Of a DNA stretch of 64,000 bases, positions 41,534 through 51,450 are shown in pieces (within the stretch, counting starts at the first letter, position 1; the number at the start of each line of letters is the position of its first letter). A program made the position numbers and the translations under genes. The stretch spans positions 5,580,001-5,644,000 of the forward strand of contig NZ_CP109131.1 of the NCBI RefSeq assembly GCF_035917995.1. The letters are read 5' to 3'. The DNA is from Streptosporangium sp. NBC_01755. Its GTDB lineage: Bacteria > Actinomycetota > Actinomycetes > Streptosporangiales > Streptosporangiaceae. Below the pieces are notes generated by a model. It had not been told where the DNA came from and searched no databases. It saw only the letters and a program-made list of their open reading frames with translations.

Positions 41534-42505
41534 ATGGCGGCAACCGATCCGGCACCCGTGATCCTGATACTCGGCGATGAGGAACTGCTGGCCGACCGCG
41601 CGGTGAGCGAGGTGACCTCGGCGGCCAGGGCGGCCGATCCGACCACCGAGGTGCACGACCTCCCCGGCGCGAAGATGGAGCTCGGGGAGCTCACCCGCAT
41701 GACGTCGCCCTCGCTGTTCGGCGACAGGTCCGTGGTGGTCGTCCGCTCTGCCCAGGATCTCGGCAAGGACGTCATCGCCGAAGTCGTCTCCTACGCGGCC
41801 CACCCGGCCGACGAGACCGTGCTGGTCCTCGTCCATCCGGGAGGCGTCAAGGGGAAGGCCCTGGTCGACGGGGTCAAGAAGACCGGAGCTCAGGTGGTCA
41901 CCGTCACCAAGGTGACCAAACCCGCCGAGCGGCTGGCGTTCGTCAAGGCGGAGCTGAAACGGGCCGGGCGCACCATCGGGGCCGACGCGGCCGCCGCGCT
42001 CCTCGAAGCCGTGGGCAACGACCTGCGCGAGCTTGCCGCCGCGTGCAGCCAGCTCGCCTTCGACACCCCCGGCAAGGCGATCGACGAGGCCGCCGTGGCG
42101 CGCTACCACCGGGGCAGGGCCGAGGTCAGCGGGTTCACCGTGGCAGACTCGGCAGTCGAGGGACGCCTGGGCGACGCCCTGGAGCAACTGCGCTGGGCGC
42201 TCTCGACCGGTACGGCACCGGTTCTGCTGGTGAGCGCGCTCGCCGGAGGCCTGCGCTCGCTGGCGAAGGTGGGCGGAGCTCCCCGAAACCTGAGGGGTGG
42301 TCCACTCGCCAGTCACCTCGGCATGCCGCCCTGGAAGATCGAACGGGTCCAGCGGCAGCTGAACGGTTGGGGGCCCGAGGGGCTCGCCCGCGCGATCCAG
42401 GCCGTCGCCACCGCCGACGCGCAGGTGAAGGGCGGCGGTGCCGACCCCGGGTACGCGCTGGAGCACATGGTCCAGACCGTGGTCGCCAGCCGTACCGGAC
42501 GTTAG
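41534..42505 (+). CDS. holA: DNA polymerase III delta subunit
   Basis: The protein has about 323 residues. HolA opens the beta clamp within the clamp loader. Domain features: an N-terminal segment PVILILGDEELLADRAVSEV, GAKMELGELTRMTSPSLFGD, RSVVVVRSAQDL, LELAAACSQLAF-like region (NDLRELAAACSQLAFDTPGK), and the C-terminal QLRWALSTGTAPVLLVSALA plus LGMPPWKIERVQRQLNGWGP. The position next to rpsT and comEC is typical. The start at 41534 was chosen from the family N-terminus; an ATG at 41522 is also possible. Confidence 0.9.
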   Translation: MAATDPAPVILILGDEELLADRAVSEVTSAARAADPTTEVHDLPGAKMELGELTRMTSPSLFGDRSVVVVRSAQDLGKDVIAEVVSYAAHPADETVLVLVHPGGVKGKALVDGVKKTGAQVVTVTKVTKPAERLAFVKAELKRAGRTIGADAAAALLEAVGNDLRELAAACSQLAFDTPGKAIDEAAVARYHRGRAEVSGFTVADSAVEGRLGDALEQLRWALSTGTAPVLLVSALAGGLRSLAKVGGAPRNLRGGPLASHLGMPPWKIERVQRQLNGWGPEGLARAIQAVATADAQVKGGGADPGYALEHMVQTVVASRTGR

Positions 42506-42573
42506 GCGGGCAAAGGGGCGCGTTCGGTACTGCGTCGGATGTTAGCCGGGTAAAGGGGCGCGTTCGGTACTGC
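42501..42573. repeat. 33-bp near-perfect direct repeat after holA
   Basis: GTTAGGCGGGCAAAGGGGCG and the following bases (42501-42533) are repeated at 42541-42573 with two mismatches, at a 40-base spacing. The first copy includes the holA stop codon. It looks like a recent local duplication of the gene's 3' end. Confidence 0.75.
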
Positions 42574-42688
42574 ATTGCCTGGGCCTCTCGGCGTGCCCGC
42601 AGGGGTGCGCCGGTGGCGACGTATCACGGAGCGCCGGGGGTGAGAACCTCGATGGGCCAGGCGTCACGGGGTCGATGAAACGCAAGAA

Positions 42689-42714
42689 CGCCACACCCCG
42701 TGAAGGGTGCGGCG
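42689..42714. terminator. terminator between holA and rpsT
   Basis: A stem CGCCACACCC (42689-42698) with GGGTGCGGCG (42705-42714) has one mismatch and a 6-base loop, in the gap between convergent holA and rpsT. It may serve both genes. Confidence 0.6.
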
Positions 42715-42747
42715 TCCGCGAAACCTGAAACTACGCGAAACCTGAAA

Positions 42748-43023
42748 CTACTTGGCGGCCGCCGGCAGGGCGGCGGCGCGCTGGGCGATCGCCGACTTGC
42801 GGTTGGCGGCCTGGTTCTTGTGGATGACGCCCTTGCTGGCCGCCTTGTCCAGCTGACGGGCGGCGGCGCGCTGGAGCACAGCGGCCTGCTCGACGTTACC
42901 CTGGTCGGCGGCCTCGCGGAACTTACGGATGGCCGTCTTCAGGGAAGACTTGACAGCCTTGTTGCGCAGCCGGGCCTTCTCGTTCTGCCGGTTGCGCTTG
43001 ATCTGGGACTTGATGTTCGCCAC
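42748..43023 (-). CDS. rpsT: 30S ribosomal protein S20
   Basis: The protein has 91 residues from the GTG at 43023. It matches S20: [61 protein letters not shown]20 binds the 5' domain of 16S rRNA. The frame extends further upstream, but family alignment fixes the start at VANIKSQ. Convergent with holA, as in most actinobacteria. Confidence 0.96.
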   Translation of the reverse strand: MANIKSQIKRNRQNEKARLRNKAVKSSLKTAIRKFREAADQGNVEQAAVLQRAAARQLDKAASKGVIHKNQAANRKSAIAQRAAALPAAAK

Positions 43024-43191
43024 GAAGAAGCCTCGGTGAATGTCGTTGGATGGGGCGCGCGGGCAGAGAGGGCGCGCCACACGCAGTTGACTAGACTACC
43101 AACTGCCGAGGTCGTCGCTCAAATCGACAGGCCGGGCAGAGGGATGCCTGATCAGTTTAGCGTGTGATTTCGATCGCTCGGACCGTAATCC

Positions 43192-44193
43192 TCATGGCTT
43201 GAACCAGAACTTGTCGTACTCCGCCCAGTCCTCCTTGGTGGCGGCGAAGTCGACGTAGAGTGCCAGCCCGAACCGCTCGCGGGGTTTGCCGTACGAGGTG
43301 AGCGCCAGCCGGGCGCCCCTGGCGGCCTTCTCGACGCTCTCGGCCTCATCGGCCCAGGAGGGGCCGTGGTCGTGATAGGCCGGGGCGCCGATCAGCAGCG
43401 TCTTCTCCTCGGGGACGAGTTCCAGCGCCAGCGTGCTCTGCCGCACGACGTAGCCGCCGTAGACGGCGGGGAAGGGGAGATACGAGTCGTAGGTCATGAT
43501 CGCCACCTGGTCCGTGAGGTTCGCCACCTGGCGGAAGTAGTCGGGCGACCAGTACTTGTCGTGGCCGAGGACGGCGCGCGCGGCCGGGCGGGTGAGCGGG
43601 AACGGTTCGATCTGCGGGGTCGAGGTGGAGAGCAGGCCTTTGCCCACGATCGCGCGGGTCTGGGTCAGCAGATCGAGGAACTCGGTGTCGCCGTCGCCGA
43701 TCGGCTCGAAGTTGTAGTGGACGCCGTCGAAGCCGAGTGCCATGATCGCGCGCGCGCCGTCCAGCACGCGCTGCCTGGAGGCCGCGTCGTCGAGGTCCAG
43801 GGTGCCGTCGACCTTCTGGCCGAGCCAGGCGGACACCCTGACCTTGGGCAGTTCCTCGCGCCACCACTTCAGGAAGTCGACAGCCCTGGGATATTTCTCG
43901 ATGGGCAGCGTCCCGTCGCGGTCGAACGGTCCTGAGTGGAGGTAGACGTCCTTGATGCCGGTCTTGCGGAGTTTGGTGGCGAGTGTTCGGACGTCGTCGG
44001 CGGTCTTCCGGCCGTCGACCCACGCGTGGCCGAGCCACAGGGCGTCATGACCGGTCGTCTTCGCCCATGGGGCGGGTGTCCCGGTAAACTGCAGGGTGAG
44101 GGTGGCCACGGCCACCCCTGGAAGCGCAAGGAGCAGGGCCACCACCGTGGCGAGAAAACGCAGGCCGCGCCGTGCTCTGGTCCGGGCAATCAC
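43192..44193 (-). CDS. secreted GH18-like TIM-barrel protein
   Basis: The protein has 333 residues. A signal peptide ([20 protein letters not shown]) precedes a TIM barrel. Barrel strands include [25 protein letters not shown] and [15 protein letters not shown], whose DG...NxE resembles the catalytic DxxDxE strand of GH18 chitinase-like proteins. [19 protein letters not shown] is a further GH18 feature. The acid/base Glu may be preserved but the full DxDxE is not. It may be a chitinase-like hydrolase or a sugar-binding pseudo-enzyme. Start GTG 44193. Divergent from lepA. Confidence 0.65.
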   Translation of the reverse strand: MIARTRARRGLRFLATVVALLLALPGVAVATLTLQFTGTPAPWAKTTGHDALWLGHAWVDGRKTADDVRTLATKLRKTGIKDVYLHSGPFDRDGTLPIEKYPRAVDFLKWWREELPKVRVSAWLGQKVDGTLDLDDAASRQRVLDGARAIMALGFDGVHYNFEPIGDGDTEFLDLLTQTRAIVGKGLLSTSTPQIEPFPLTRPAARAVLGHDKYWSPDYFRQVANLTDQVAIMTYDSYLPFPAVYGGYVVRQSTLALELVPEEKTLLIGAPAYHDHGPSWADEAESVEKAARGARLALTSYGKPRERFGLALYVDFAATKEDWAEYDKFWFKP

Positions 44194-44267
44194 CCGGACA
44201 TGTCACCATGGAAGGCGGCTGGCATGCCAGCCGTGTGATCGTCATCAATCTGTTGAAACGGACCCCG

Positions 44268-46106
44268 GTGCGCATTCAGCCTGGCCAGACCGACCCCGCG
44301 GTGCTCCGCAACTTCTGCATCATCGCGCATATCGACCATGGCAAGTCGACGCTAGCCGACCGCATGCTGCAGATCACCGGAGTGGTCGACGACCGTTCCA
44401 TGCGTGCTCAGTATCTCGACCGGATGGACATCGAGCGCGAGCGCGGCATCACCATCAAGTCGCAGGCGGTCAGGCTGCCGTGGCAGGTCGGCGAGACCGA
44501 CTACGTCCTCAACATGATCGACACTCCCGGGCACGTCGACTTCACCTACGAGGTCTCCCGGTCGCTCCAGGCGTGCGAGGGCGCGATCCTGCTGGTCGAC
44601 GCCGCACAGGGCATCGAGGCGCAGACCCTGGCCAACCTCTACCTGGCCATGAACAACGACATGACGATCATCCCGGTGCTCAACAAGATCGACCTGCCCG
44701 CCGCCCAGCCGGAGAAGTACGCCGCGGAGATCGCCCACCTCATCGGCTGCGATCCGGAGGACGTGCTGAGGGTCTCCGGCAAGACCGGTGTGGGCGTTCG
44801 CGAACTGCTGGACCACGTGGTCGCGAACATCCCGGCCCCGGTCGGCGACGCCGACGCGCCGGCCCGCGCGCTGATCTTCGACTCGGTCTACGACACCTAC
44901 CGCGGTGTGATCACCTACGTCCGGGTCATGGACGGTCACCTGGGCAAGCGCGAGCGCATCCTGATGATGTCCACCGGCGCGGCCCACGAGACGCTGGAGA
45001 TCGGCGTCATCTCGCCCGAGCCGAAGATCGCCGACAAGGGGCTGGGCGTCGGTGAGGTGGGCTACCTGATCACCGGTGTGAAGGACGTCCGCCAGTCGCG
45101 GGTCGGCGACACGGTGACCTCCGTGACGAGGTCGGCCGTCGAGGCGCTCAGCGGGTACGAGCACCCCAAGCCCATGGTCTTCTCGGGCCTGTATCCCATC
45201 GACGGCGACGACTACCCCGAGCTCCGCGAGGCCCTGGACAAGCTCCAGCTCAACGACGCCGCGCTGGTCTACGAGCCGGAGACCTCGGCGGCCCTGGGCT
45301 TCGGCTTCCGCTGTGGCTTCCTCGGGCTGCTCCACATGGAGATCGTCCGCGAGCGGCTTGAGCGCGAGTCCAACCTCTCGCTCATCTCCACCGCGCCCAA
45401 CGTGGTCTACCGGGTGATCATGGAGGACGGCAAGGAGATCGTTGTCACCAACCCCTCGGAGTTCCCCACCGGCAAGGTGGACAAGGTCTTCGAGCCGATG
45501 GTGAAGTCGACGGTGCTCGTCCCCTCGGAGTTCATCGGCGCCATCATGGAGCTCTGCCAGAACCGCCGGGGCAACCTGCAGGGCATGGACTACCTGTCCG
45601 AGGACCGCGTCGAGATCCGCTACACGATGCCGCTCGGCGAGATCATCTTTGACTTCTTCGACCAGCTCAAGTCCCGCACGCGTGGCTACGCCTCGCTGGA
45701 CTACGAGCCCTCGGGCGAGCAGGAGTCCGATCTGGTCAAGGTCGACATCCTGCTCCAGGGCGAGGCCGTGGACGCCTTCAGCGCCATTGTTCACCGGGAC
45801 AAGTCCTACGCCTACGGCGTCGAGATGGCCAAGAAGCTGCGCGAGCTCATCCCCAGGCAGCAGTTCGAGGTGCCGATCCAGGCGGCCATCGGCGCCCGGG
45901 TCATCGCCCGTGAGAACATCCGCGCCATCCGCAAGGACGTCCTCGCCAAGTGCTACGGCGGCGACATCTCCCGCAAGCGCAAGCTGCTGGAGAAGCAGAA
46001 GGAGGGCAAGAAGCGGATGAAGATGGTCGGCCGCGTCGAGGTGCCCCAGGAGGCGTTCGTCGCCGCGCTGTCCACCGAGTCCTCCACGGACAAGCCCAAG
46101 AAGTAG
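44268..46106 (+). CDS. lepA: elongation factor 4 (LepA)
   Basis: The protein has about 612 residues. Translational GTPase motifs: G1 AHIDHGKS, G2 RERGITI, G3 DTPGH, G4 NKID. The LepA-specific C-terminal domain is present ([38 protein letters not shown]). LepA back-translocates or remodels ribosomes and aids 30S biogenesis. Start chosen at the GTG 44268 by family N-terminus ([16 protein letters not shown]); an ATG at 44208 is possible. Ribosome binding site weak. Confidence 0.95.
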   Translation: MRIQPGQTDPAVLRNFCIIAHIDHGKSTLADRMLQITGVVDDRSMRAQYLDRMDIERERGITIKSQAVRLPWQVGETDYVLNMIDTPGHVDFTYEVSRSLQACEGAILLVDAAQGIEAQTLANLYLAMNNDMTIIPVLNKIDLPAAQPEKYAAEIAHLIGCDPEDVLRVSGKTGVGVRELLDHVVANIPAPVGDADAPARALIFDSVYDTYRGVITYVRVMDGHLGKRERILMMSTGAAHETLEIGVISPEPKIADKGLGVGEVGYLITGVKDVRQSRVGDTVTSVTRSAVEALSGYEHPKPMVFSGLYPIDGDDYPELREALDKLQLNDAALVYEPETSAALGFGFRCGFLGLLHMEIVRERLERESNLSLISTAPNVVYRVIMEDGKEIVVTNPSEFPTGKVDKVFEPMVKSTVLVPSEFIGAIMELCQNRRGNLQGMDYLSEDRVEIRYTMPLGEIIFDFFDQLKSRTRGYASLDYEPSGEQESDLVKVDILLQGEAVDAFSAIVHRDKSYAYGVEMAKKLRELIPRQQFEVPIQAAIGARVIARENIRAIRKDVLAKCYGGDISRKRKLLEKQKEGKKRMKMVGRVEVPQEAFVAALSTESSTDKPKK

Positions 46107-46135
46107 CGGCGACTTCCGGCCGAGGGGTAGGCCTG

Positions 46136-46165
46136 GTCAGGTCAGGTCAGGTCAGGTCAGGTCAG
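46136..46165. repeat. (GGTCA)6 simple repeat after lepA
   Basis: Six tandem copies of the pentamer GGTCA, followed by decayed variants (ggccgagccaggtcgggct). It lies in the 244-base gap between lepA and the MOSC gene; similar GGTCAGG words recur at about 46292-46300. No gene is seen in the gap. Confidence 0.85.
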
Positions 46166-46350
46166 GCCGAGCCAGGTCGGGCTAGTGGGGCGTCTCCGAA
46201 CCTTGCCGGGCTTTTCCGGGCCGGAACGCCTGTTCCCCGCTGCGGGTTTCCCGGTCAACGTTCGGTGTGGGGCCACTAGTTCAAGCCAAGCCAGGTCAGG
46301 CGGTGGATACCGGTTCGCCTTCCGATCGAGGGCTCCGGTACCGTCCGGTT

Positions 46351-46986
46351 ATGCACATCGTCTCGGTGAACGTGGGCCGCGCCGTCGACGCGGAGTGGGC
46401 CGGCCGTCTCAAGCGCACCGCGATAGACAAGACCTCCGTGGAGGGCCGGGTCGGGGTGTCGGAGAGCGGCCTGGCCGGAGACGAGAGGGCCGACCTTGAG
46501 CACCACGGCTCTTCCGATCAGGCGCTCTACGCCTACGCGCGGGAGGACTACGACTGGTGGCAGGCCGAGATGGGCCGGGAACTGCGTGACGGCATGTTCG
46601 GGGAGAACCTCACGACGGCGGGGCTCGACGTCAACGGGGCCAAGATCGGGGAGCGCTGGCGGATGGGCACGGTGCTGGCCGAGGTGACCGGCCCGAGGGT
46701 GCCGTGCTCGGTGTTCCGCGGCTGGATCGGGGAGCAGGGCTGGCTCAAGCGCTTCACCCAGGCCGGGCGGGTCGGTGCCTACCTGCGGGTGGTCGAGCCG
46801 GGTGAGCTGGGCCGGGGCGACGAGGTCAAGGTCGTCTCGCGCCCCGAGGCCAGTGTCACGGTCACCGAGTCCTTCCGCGCCTATCACGGTGACAGGGACC
46901 TGCTGCGCCGCCTGCTCGCTCACCCGGGCCACCCCGAGCGGTGGGACAGGGTCGGTGAGCGGGTGCTGGGCCGCGAGCGCGGATGA
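46351..46986 (+). CDS. MOSC-domain protein (YiiM-like)
   Basis: The protein has 211 residues. The MOSC domain spans most of it: VEGRVGVSESGLAGDERADL, EHHGSSDQALYAYAREDYDW, MFGENLTTAGLDV, and GPRVPCSVFRGWIGEQ containing the conserved Cys that binds the molybdenum cofactor sulfur. Members such as YiiM reduce N-hydroxylated compounds. ATG at 46351; a longer frame from 46267 reads through non-coding sequence. Confidence 0.88.
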   Translation: MHIVSVNVGRAVDAEWAGRLKRTAIDKTSVEGRVGVSESGLAGDERADLEHHGSSDQALYAYAREDYDWWQAEMGRELRDGMFGENLTTAGLDVNGAKIGERWRMGTVLAEVTGPRVPCSVFRGWIGEQGWLKRFTQAGRVGAYLRVVEPGELGRGDEVKVVSRPEASVTVTESFRAYHGDRDLLRRLLAHPGHPERWDRVGERVLGRERG

Positions 46987-47076
46987 GCGTTCGGGGCCGG
47001 CACCGGGGGAACGGACGCGCGGGCGGGGCCGCCGGTGACCCAGATCCTGCGGCCCCGCCCGGTATGAGAGGGTCGC

Positions 47077-47600
47077 TCAGCGCAGGACCTTGTAGAGCGC
47101 CGAGGTGAGCGACGCCGAGGTGTCGTCCTGGTCGATGGACCACATCATCGAGCCGCCGAGGCCCTTCAGGCGGATGTAGGCCGCCTTCTGGAGCAGCGAG
47201 GTCGGGTCGTCGTAGGACCAGAACTCGTTGCCGTCGTAGAGCCACACGGACCCGGTCAGCAGGTCGCGGTAGCGCTTGCCCGGCTTGTTCACCAGGATCT
47301 TGTAGTCCTCGCTCCCGGCGGCGAAGGTGCCCGGCGCGGGACCGGTGGCGGTGCCGTACAGGCCGTTCCTGCCGCCGGTGACGCCGGTCCAGCCCTGACC
47401 GTAGGCGGGCACGCCCACCACGATCTTCTTGGCCGGGGCGCCGCGGGTCAGGTAGTCGCGGACGGTCTGGTCCACGCTGTACTTCACCGGGTTGGGGTCG
47501 CGCCGGTCGTTGAACAGGTTGCCGTTGTGGCCGGTGATCTTCTCCCACGGGCCGTGCAGGTCATAGCCCTGGACCGTGGCGTCGGAATAGTAACTTATAG
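47077..47600 (-). pseudogene. GH18 chitinase C-terminal remnant
   Basis: In one frame the C-terminal part of a secreted GH18 chitinase is readable. It runs GYDLHGPWEKITGHNGNLFN, then YSVDQTVRDYLTRGAPAKKI, VVGVPAYGQGWTGVTG, DGNEFWSYDDPTSLLQKAAY and LGGSMMWSIDQDD. The N-terminal barrel half, including the catalytic DxxDxE, is absent. The first GTG in frame (47487) would give only 136 residues. It abuts hemW in the opposite direction; a deletion is likely. Confidence 0.65.
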
Positions 47601-47781
47601 GAAACTTTCCTTTAAGTTTTCCCGGATCGTAGACCTGTGCGATCCGGCCGTCAACGGCCTGCGGCGTTTTGACCGGTGGACGGCCGGGCGCCTCGGATCA
47701 CCCGGCAGGACATGGAACGGCAGGCGTTCCGCGACCGGGGCGACGTCCCGGGCATCGCGCCGGGAGCGGCAGACTTGGGGC

Positions 47782-48993
47782 GTGCCATCCACACTTCCCG
47801 ACGGGGATCCCGTACCCGCCTCGGGCGAGCTCCCCGAGAGCGCGCTCGCCGGGCTCGGCGAGCGGCCCTTCGGCTTCTACGTCCACGTGCCCTTCTGCGT
47901 GACCCGGTGCGGTTACTGCGATTTCAACACCTACACGGCCTCGGAGCTCGGCCCCGGTGCCTCGCAGCGGGACTACGGGGACACCGCCGTCGACGAGGTA
48001 CGGCGGGCGCGGGCGAACCTCGGCGCCGCGCGCCTCCCGGTCGAGACCGTGTTCTTCGGCGGGGGCACCCCGACCCTGCTGCCGGCCGGAGACCTGGTAC
48101 GGATCCTGGGGGCGATCGAGGAGGAGTTCGGGCTCGCTCCCGGCGCCGAGGTGACCACCGAGGCCAACCCCGAGTCGGTGGATCCCGCCTACCTGGCGGA
48201 GCTTCGCGCGGGCGGGTTCAACCGGATGAGCTTCGGGATGCAGAGCGCCCGCGAGCACGTGCTCGCGGTGCTGGACCGCCGCCACACCCCCGGCCGCCCG
48301 GCACTGGCCGTACGGGAGGCGAGGCAGGCGGGGTTCGAGCACGTCAACCTTGATCTGATCTACAGCACGCCGGGGGAGAGCGACGACGACTGGCGCGCTT
48401 CGCTGGCCGCGGCGATCGAGGCGGGACCCGACCACGTCTCCGCGTACTCGCTGATCGTCGAGGACGGGACGAGGCTGGCCGCCAGGATCAGGCGGGGCGA
48501 GCTCCCGATGCCCGACGACGACGTGGCCGCCGACCGTTACCTGATCGCCGACGCCATGCTGGCCGAGGCGGGGTTCGAGTGGTACGAGGTGTCCAACTGG
48601 GCGACCTCCGAGGCCGGGCGATGCCGGCACAACCTGCTCTACTGGACCGGCGGCGACTGGTGGGGCGTCGGTCCCGGGGCGCACAGCCACGTCGGCGGCA
48701 CCCGCTGGTGGAACGTCAAGCACCCCGCCGCCTACGCCAGGAGGCTGGCCGCGGGCACCTCGCCCGCCCACGCCCGAGAGGTGCTGGGGCCCGAGGACCG
48801 GGCGGTGGAGCGGTTGATGCTGGAGTTGCGGCTCGCCCAGGGTTTCCCGCTCAGGGAGCTCGAACGTCCCCGGGTCGTCGCCCGCGCGCTGGCCGACGGC
48901 CTGCTGGAGACGGGGCCGTTCAAGGCGGGCCAGGCGGTGCTCACCCTGCGCGGACGCCTGCTGGCAGACGCCCTGGTCCGCGACCTCACCTGA
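47782..48993 (+). CDS. hemW: radical SAM heme chaperone HemW
   Basis: The protein has 403 residues from the GTG at 47782. The radical SAM motif is CVTRCGYCDFNTY (CxxxCxxC). It continues with VETVFFGGGTPTLLPAG, VTTEANPESVDPAYLAELRA, NRMSFGMQSA and LDLIYSTPGES. HemW, unlike the HemN enzyme, acts in heme delivery. Family N-terminus (PSTLPDGDPVP) sets the start; longer frames run through intergenic sequence. Position between lepA and hrcA is the standard actinobacterial arrangement. Confidence 0.93.
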   Translation: MPSTLPDGDPVPASGELPESALAGLGERPFGFYVHVPFCVTRCGYCDFNTYTASELGPGASQRDYGDTAVDEVRRARANLGAARLPVETVFFGGGTPTLLPAGDLVRILGAIEEEFGLAPGAEVTTEANPESVDPAYLAELRAGGFNRMSFGMQSAREHVLAVLDRRHTPGRPALAVREARQAGFEHVNLDLIYSTPGESDDDWRASLAAAIEAGPDHVSAYSLIVEDGTRLAARIRRGELPMPDDDVAADRYLIADAMLAEAGFEWYEVSNWATSEAGRCRHNLLYWTGGDWWGVGPGAHSHVGGTRWWNVKHPAAYARRLAAGTSPAHAREVLGPEDRAVERLMLELRLAQGFPLRELERPRVVARALADGLLETGPFKAGQAVLTLRGRLLADALVRDLT

Positions 48994-49006
48994 GCTCCGG
49001 CCCCGG

Positions 49007-49510
49007 TCAGCCGACGAAGCGGATGCTCATCGGATAGCGGTGGTTCTCCCCCCTGTTGGCCGCCACCGCGGCGATGACCACCATGATGATCGACCCGATC
49101 CAGAGGAGGAACATCAGCACGACGCCGATGAGCACCAGCACCAGGATCATGCAGACGAAATAGGCGATCAACAGCGTGAGCTGGAAGTTGAGGGCCTCGG
49201 CGGCCTGGTCCCGCACGTAGGGTGACTCGTCCTTCTTGGCGAGGTAAAGCACCAGCGGGCCGACGAAGCTGGTCAGCAGGCCCAGCAGGTGGGCGAGCAT
49301 CGCCATGGTGGTGTCGTCGCTGTCGGGCCGCGGGCCGTAGGTTCCCGGCGGCGCCTGGTAGCCGTAACCCGCCGGCTGGCCGTACCCGCCATACTGGCCG
49401 TACTGGTCGTACCCGCCGTACTGGCCGGGGCCACCGTACTGGCCGGGTGGAGGGGCGCCGAAGCGCCTTGTCCGGTCCTCGCCCGGTGATTCCCCGAGAT
49501 TCTCGCTCAT
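49007..49510 (-). CDS. DUF4870 membrane protein
   Basis: The protein has 167 residues. A Gly/Tyr/Gln-rich N-terminal half (GQYGGYDQYGQYGGYGQPAG) is followed by the DUF4870 (Tic20-like) domain. Its features are DDTTMAMLAHLLGLLTSFVG, LVLYLAKKDESPYVRDQAAE, ALNFQLTLLIAYFVCMILVL and LLWIGSIIMVVIAAVAANRG. About three to four membrane helices. The ATG at 49510 has a CAGGAGG ribosome binding site. Function unknown. Confidence 0.82.
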   Translation of the reverse strand: MSENLGESPGEDRTRRFGAPPPGQYGGPGQYGGYDQYGQYGGYGQPAGYGYQAPPGTYGPRPDSDDTTMAMLAHLLGLLTSFVGPLVLYLAKKDESPYVRDQAAEALNFQLTLLIAYFVCMILVLVLIGVVLMFLLWIGSIIMVVIAAVAANRGENHRYPMSIRFVG

Positions 49511-49652
49511 GGCCCTCCTGACGGGTTGACGGCCTAGTGCGACGTCCTTATCGGAAGCACAGATCCACACCGGCCCAGGCGGCCGGGGAGGCCACCCTGA
49601 CAGCATCAGGTTTTCGGCCGCGCGTGCGCACCCTCCGTTGAGGAACAGAACA

Positions 49653-50468
49653 CTAGCCATCCTCGCCGGGAACCGTGACGAAGTCGATCAGCTCTTCGAC
49701 CGGACCGAGCAGCTCGGGCTCCAGATCGGTATACGTCGTCACCGATCCGAGGATGCGGCGCCACGCGTCGCCGGGTTCCATCCGCCATCCCAGCGCGGCG
49801 ACGACGCCTTCCTTCCAGGGCACGCCGCGCGGCACCGACGGCCAGGAGGAGATCTTGAGCGCCTGCGGCTTGACCGCCTGCCAGACGTCCACGAACGGGT
49901 GCCCGACGATCAGCACGTGAGGTGAGGAGATCCGCGCGGCGATCCGGCTCTCCTTGGAACCGGGGATCAGGTGGTCGACGAGCACACCCAGGCGGCGGCC
50001 GGGGCCCGGGCCGAACTCCTCGACGACGGAGGGCAGGTGATCGATCCCCTCCAGATACTCCACGACCACACCCTCGACCCTCAGGTCGTGGCCCCAGACC
50101 TTCTCCACGAGCGCGGCGTCGTGCACGCCCTCCACGTAGATCCGGCTCTCCCCGGCCACCTGGGCCCGCAGGCCCTCCACCGCGATGGAGCCCGACGCGC
50201 TCCGCCGGGGGCCGCGCGGCGCGGTGGCCGGTCGCACGAGCGTCACCGTCTTGCCCTCCAGGAGGAACGCGGCCGGCTCCAGGGGGAAGATCCGCCGGCG
50301 GCCGAAGCGGTCCTCCAGGGTGACGGCCTCCTTGTCGCAGGCCACCACGGCACCGCAGAAGCCGCCGTCGGCGTCCTCGACGACCAGGTCGAGCTCGGCG
50401 GGCACCTGGGTAATCCTCCCCCTGCGGGGGCGCCGCCAGTCTCCCGCCAGAACATCACGCTCGTACAT
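49653..50468 (-). CDS. DUF3097 protein
   Basis: The protein has 271 residues. DUF3097 is an actinobacterial family of unknown biochemical role. The central region resembles a Toprim-type fold, with an acidic strand (SRIYVEGVHDAALVEKVWGH, then DLRVEGVVVEYLEGIDHLPS, RLGVLVDHLIPGSKESRIAA). A nucleotide-cutting or binding role has been suggested from that fold only. ATG at 50468 (a GTG immediately upstream is also possible). Confidence 0.85.
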   Translation of the reverse strand: MYERDVLAGDWRRPRRGRITQVPAELDLVVEDADGGFCGAVVACDKEAVTLEDRFGRRRIFPLEPAAFLLEGKTVTLVRPATAPRGPRRSASGSIAVEGLRAQVAGESRIYVEGVHDAALVEKVWGHDLRVEGVVVEYLEGIDHLPSVVEEFGPGPGRRLGVLVDHLIPGSKESRIAARISSPHVLIVGHPFVDVWQAVKPQALKISSWPSVPRGVPWKEGVVAALGWRMEPGDAWRRILGSVTTYTDLEPELLGPVEELIDFVTVPGEDG

Positions 50469-50526
50469 CACCGACCGCCCACCATCTCTCGCCAGGGATC
50501 ACCTGGGACGCTAGCAAACGCGGGCG

Positions 50527-51267
50527 TCACCTGCCGTAGGGTCCCGGCTGCCCCCACTGCCCCGCCGACGCGGCGGCCCGGCGCTTGCGGGCGTTGCTCC
50601 GCTTCACCAGTACGACGATCGTCACGATGATGGCCAGCAGGATCCCGGCGGAGGGCACTGCGAACAGGGCGACCGTCCCGCCGACCAGTGATTCGGCGGC
50701 GAGTTCGCGGCCCACGCCGAACGTGGTGCCCTCCGCGGGGTCGGCGGTACAGGTGACCTGGTAGTCGCCTGCCTGGTCCACGCCGATCTGCAGGCCCATC
50801 TCCCAGACGACGCCGTTGGAGCCCGATACGGTCTGCTGGATGGTCGGCTTCTGCAGGCGGGGCGTGCCGGTGCCACCCGTCAGCGTGCACTCGAAGTTGG
50901 TGGGTCCGCTGGTGGAGACGTAGATGGCCGGCTTGTCCGCCGGGTTGAGCGTGACCGTCGCGTTTTCGCCGGGGGCGAACGTCTTCGTCGGTGCCGCGCT
51001 GTTGACCGCACCCAGCACGCCACCGGCGAAGCCGCCGATGCCGACGATGATGCTGAGCAGGGCGAGCAGCCACACGCCGACGATCCACCCGATACCGGGT
51101 TTGATCTTCCCGGTGGGCGGCGGTCCCTGCGGGGCGCCGTAGCCGGGAGGTGCGTAACCGTAGGAGGGGCCGCCCTGGTGGGACTGCTGGCCATACGGCT
51201 GCTGGGGGGAGCCGTAACCGGGGCCGCGGGGGGCGTCGCCCGGAAAAGAACCAAAATCGTTGGACAT
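50527..51267 (-). CDS. membrane protein with Gly/Tyr/Gln-rich N-terminus
   Basis: The protein has 246 residues. The low-complexity N-terminus (YGSPQQPYGQQSHQGGPSYG) is followed by a membrane helix (IGWIVGVWLLALLSIIVGIG), an extracytoplasmic beta domain with two Cys (TNFECTLTGG, DYQVTCTADP), and a second helix near the C-terminus (GILLAIIVTIVVLVKRSNAR). Similar to the DUF4870 gene nearby only in its N-terminus. Function unknown. Its start is divergent from hrcA. Confidence 0.75.
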   Translation of the reverse strand: MSNDFGSFPGDAPRGPGYGSPQQPYGQQSHQGGPSYGYAPPGYGAPQGPPPTGKIKPGIGWIVGVWLLALLSIIVGIGGFAGGVLGAVNSAAPTKTFAPGENATVTLNPADKPAIYVSTSGPTNFECTLTGGTGTPRLQKPTIQQTVSGSNGVVWEMGLQIGVDQAGDYQVTCTADPAEGTTFGVGRELAAESLVGGTVALFAVPSAGILLAIIVTIVVLVKRSNARKRRAAASAGQWGQPGPYGR

Positions 51268-51380
51268 GTACGAATTGTGCAGGGGGCCGCTTGAAGCGCG
51301 ATAGCAGTTGACTTGCCAAAGGCTTGGCATCATCATCCGCAGCTCTTGCTTATCGCGCCTTCCGCACGGGGGCCGTACAC

Positions 51381-51407
51381 TTGGCACTCGGGAACACAGA
51401 GTGCCAG
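51381..51407 (+). promoter_or_regulatory. CIRCE operator upstream of hrcA
   Basis: The inverted repeat TTGGCACTC-N9-GAGTGCCAG matches the CIRCE consensus TTAGCACTC-N9-GAGTGCTAA with symmetric substitutions. It is the binding site for HrcA. It overlaps a TACACT -10-like box (51376-51381), so HrcA would repress its own operon with dnaJ. It is the clearest regulatory site in the window. Confidence 0.93.
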
Positions 51408-51450
51408 GCCTCGTGTTTCCCATTTGAACGCAGGCAGGGAGGTGACCACG

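Noticed and set aside
46136..46165. GGTCA array as CRISPR or iteron origin
   Set aside because: Five-base perfect tandem units without spacers are a microsatellite; no replication gene nearby.
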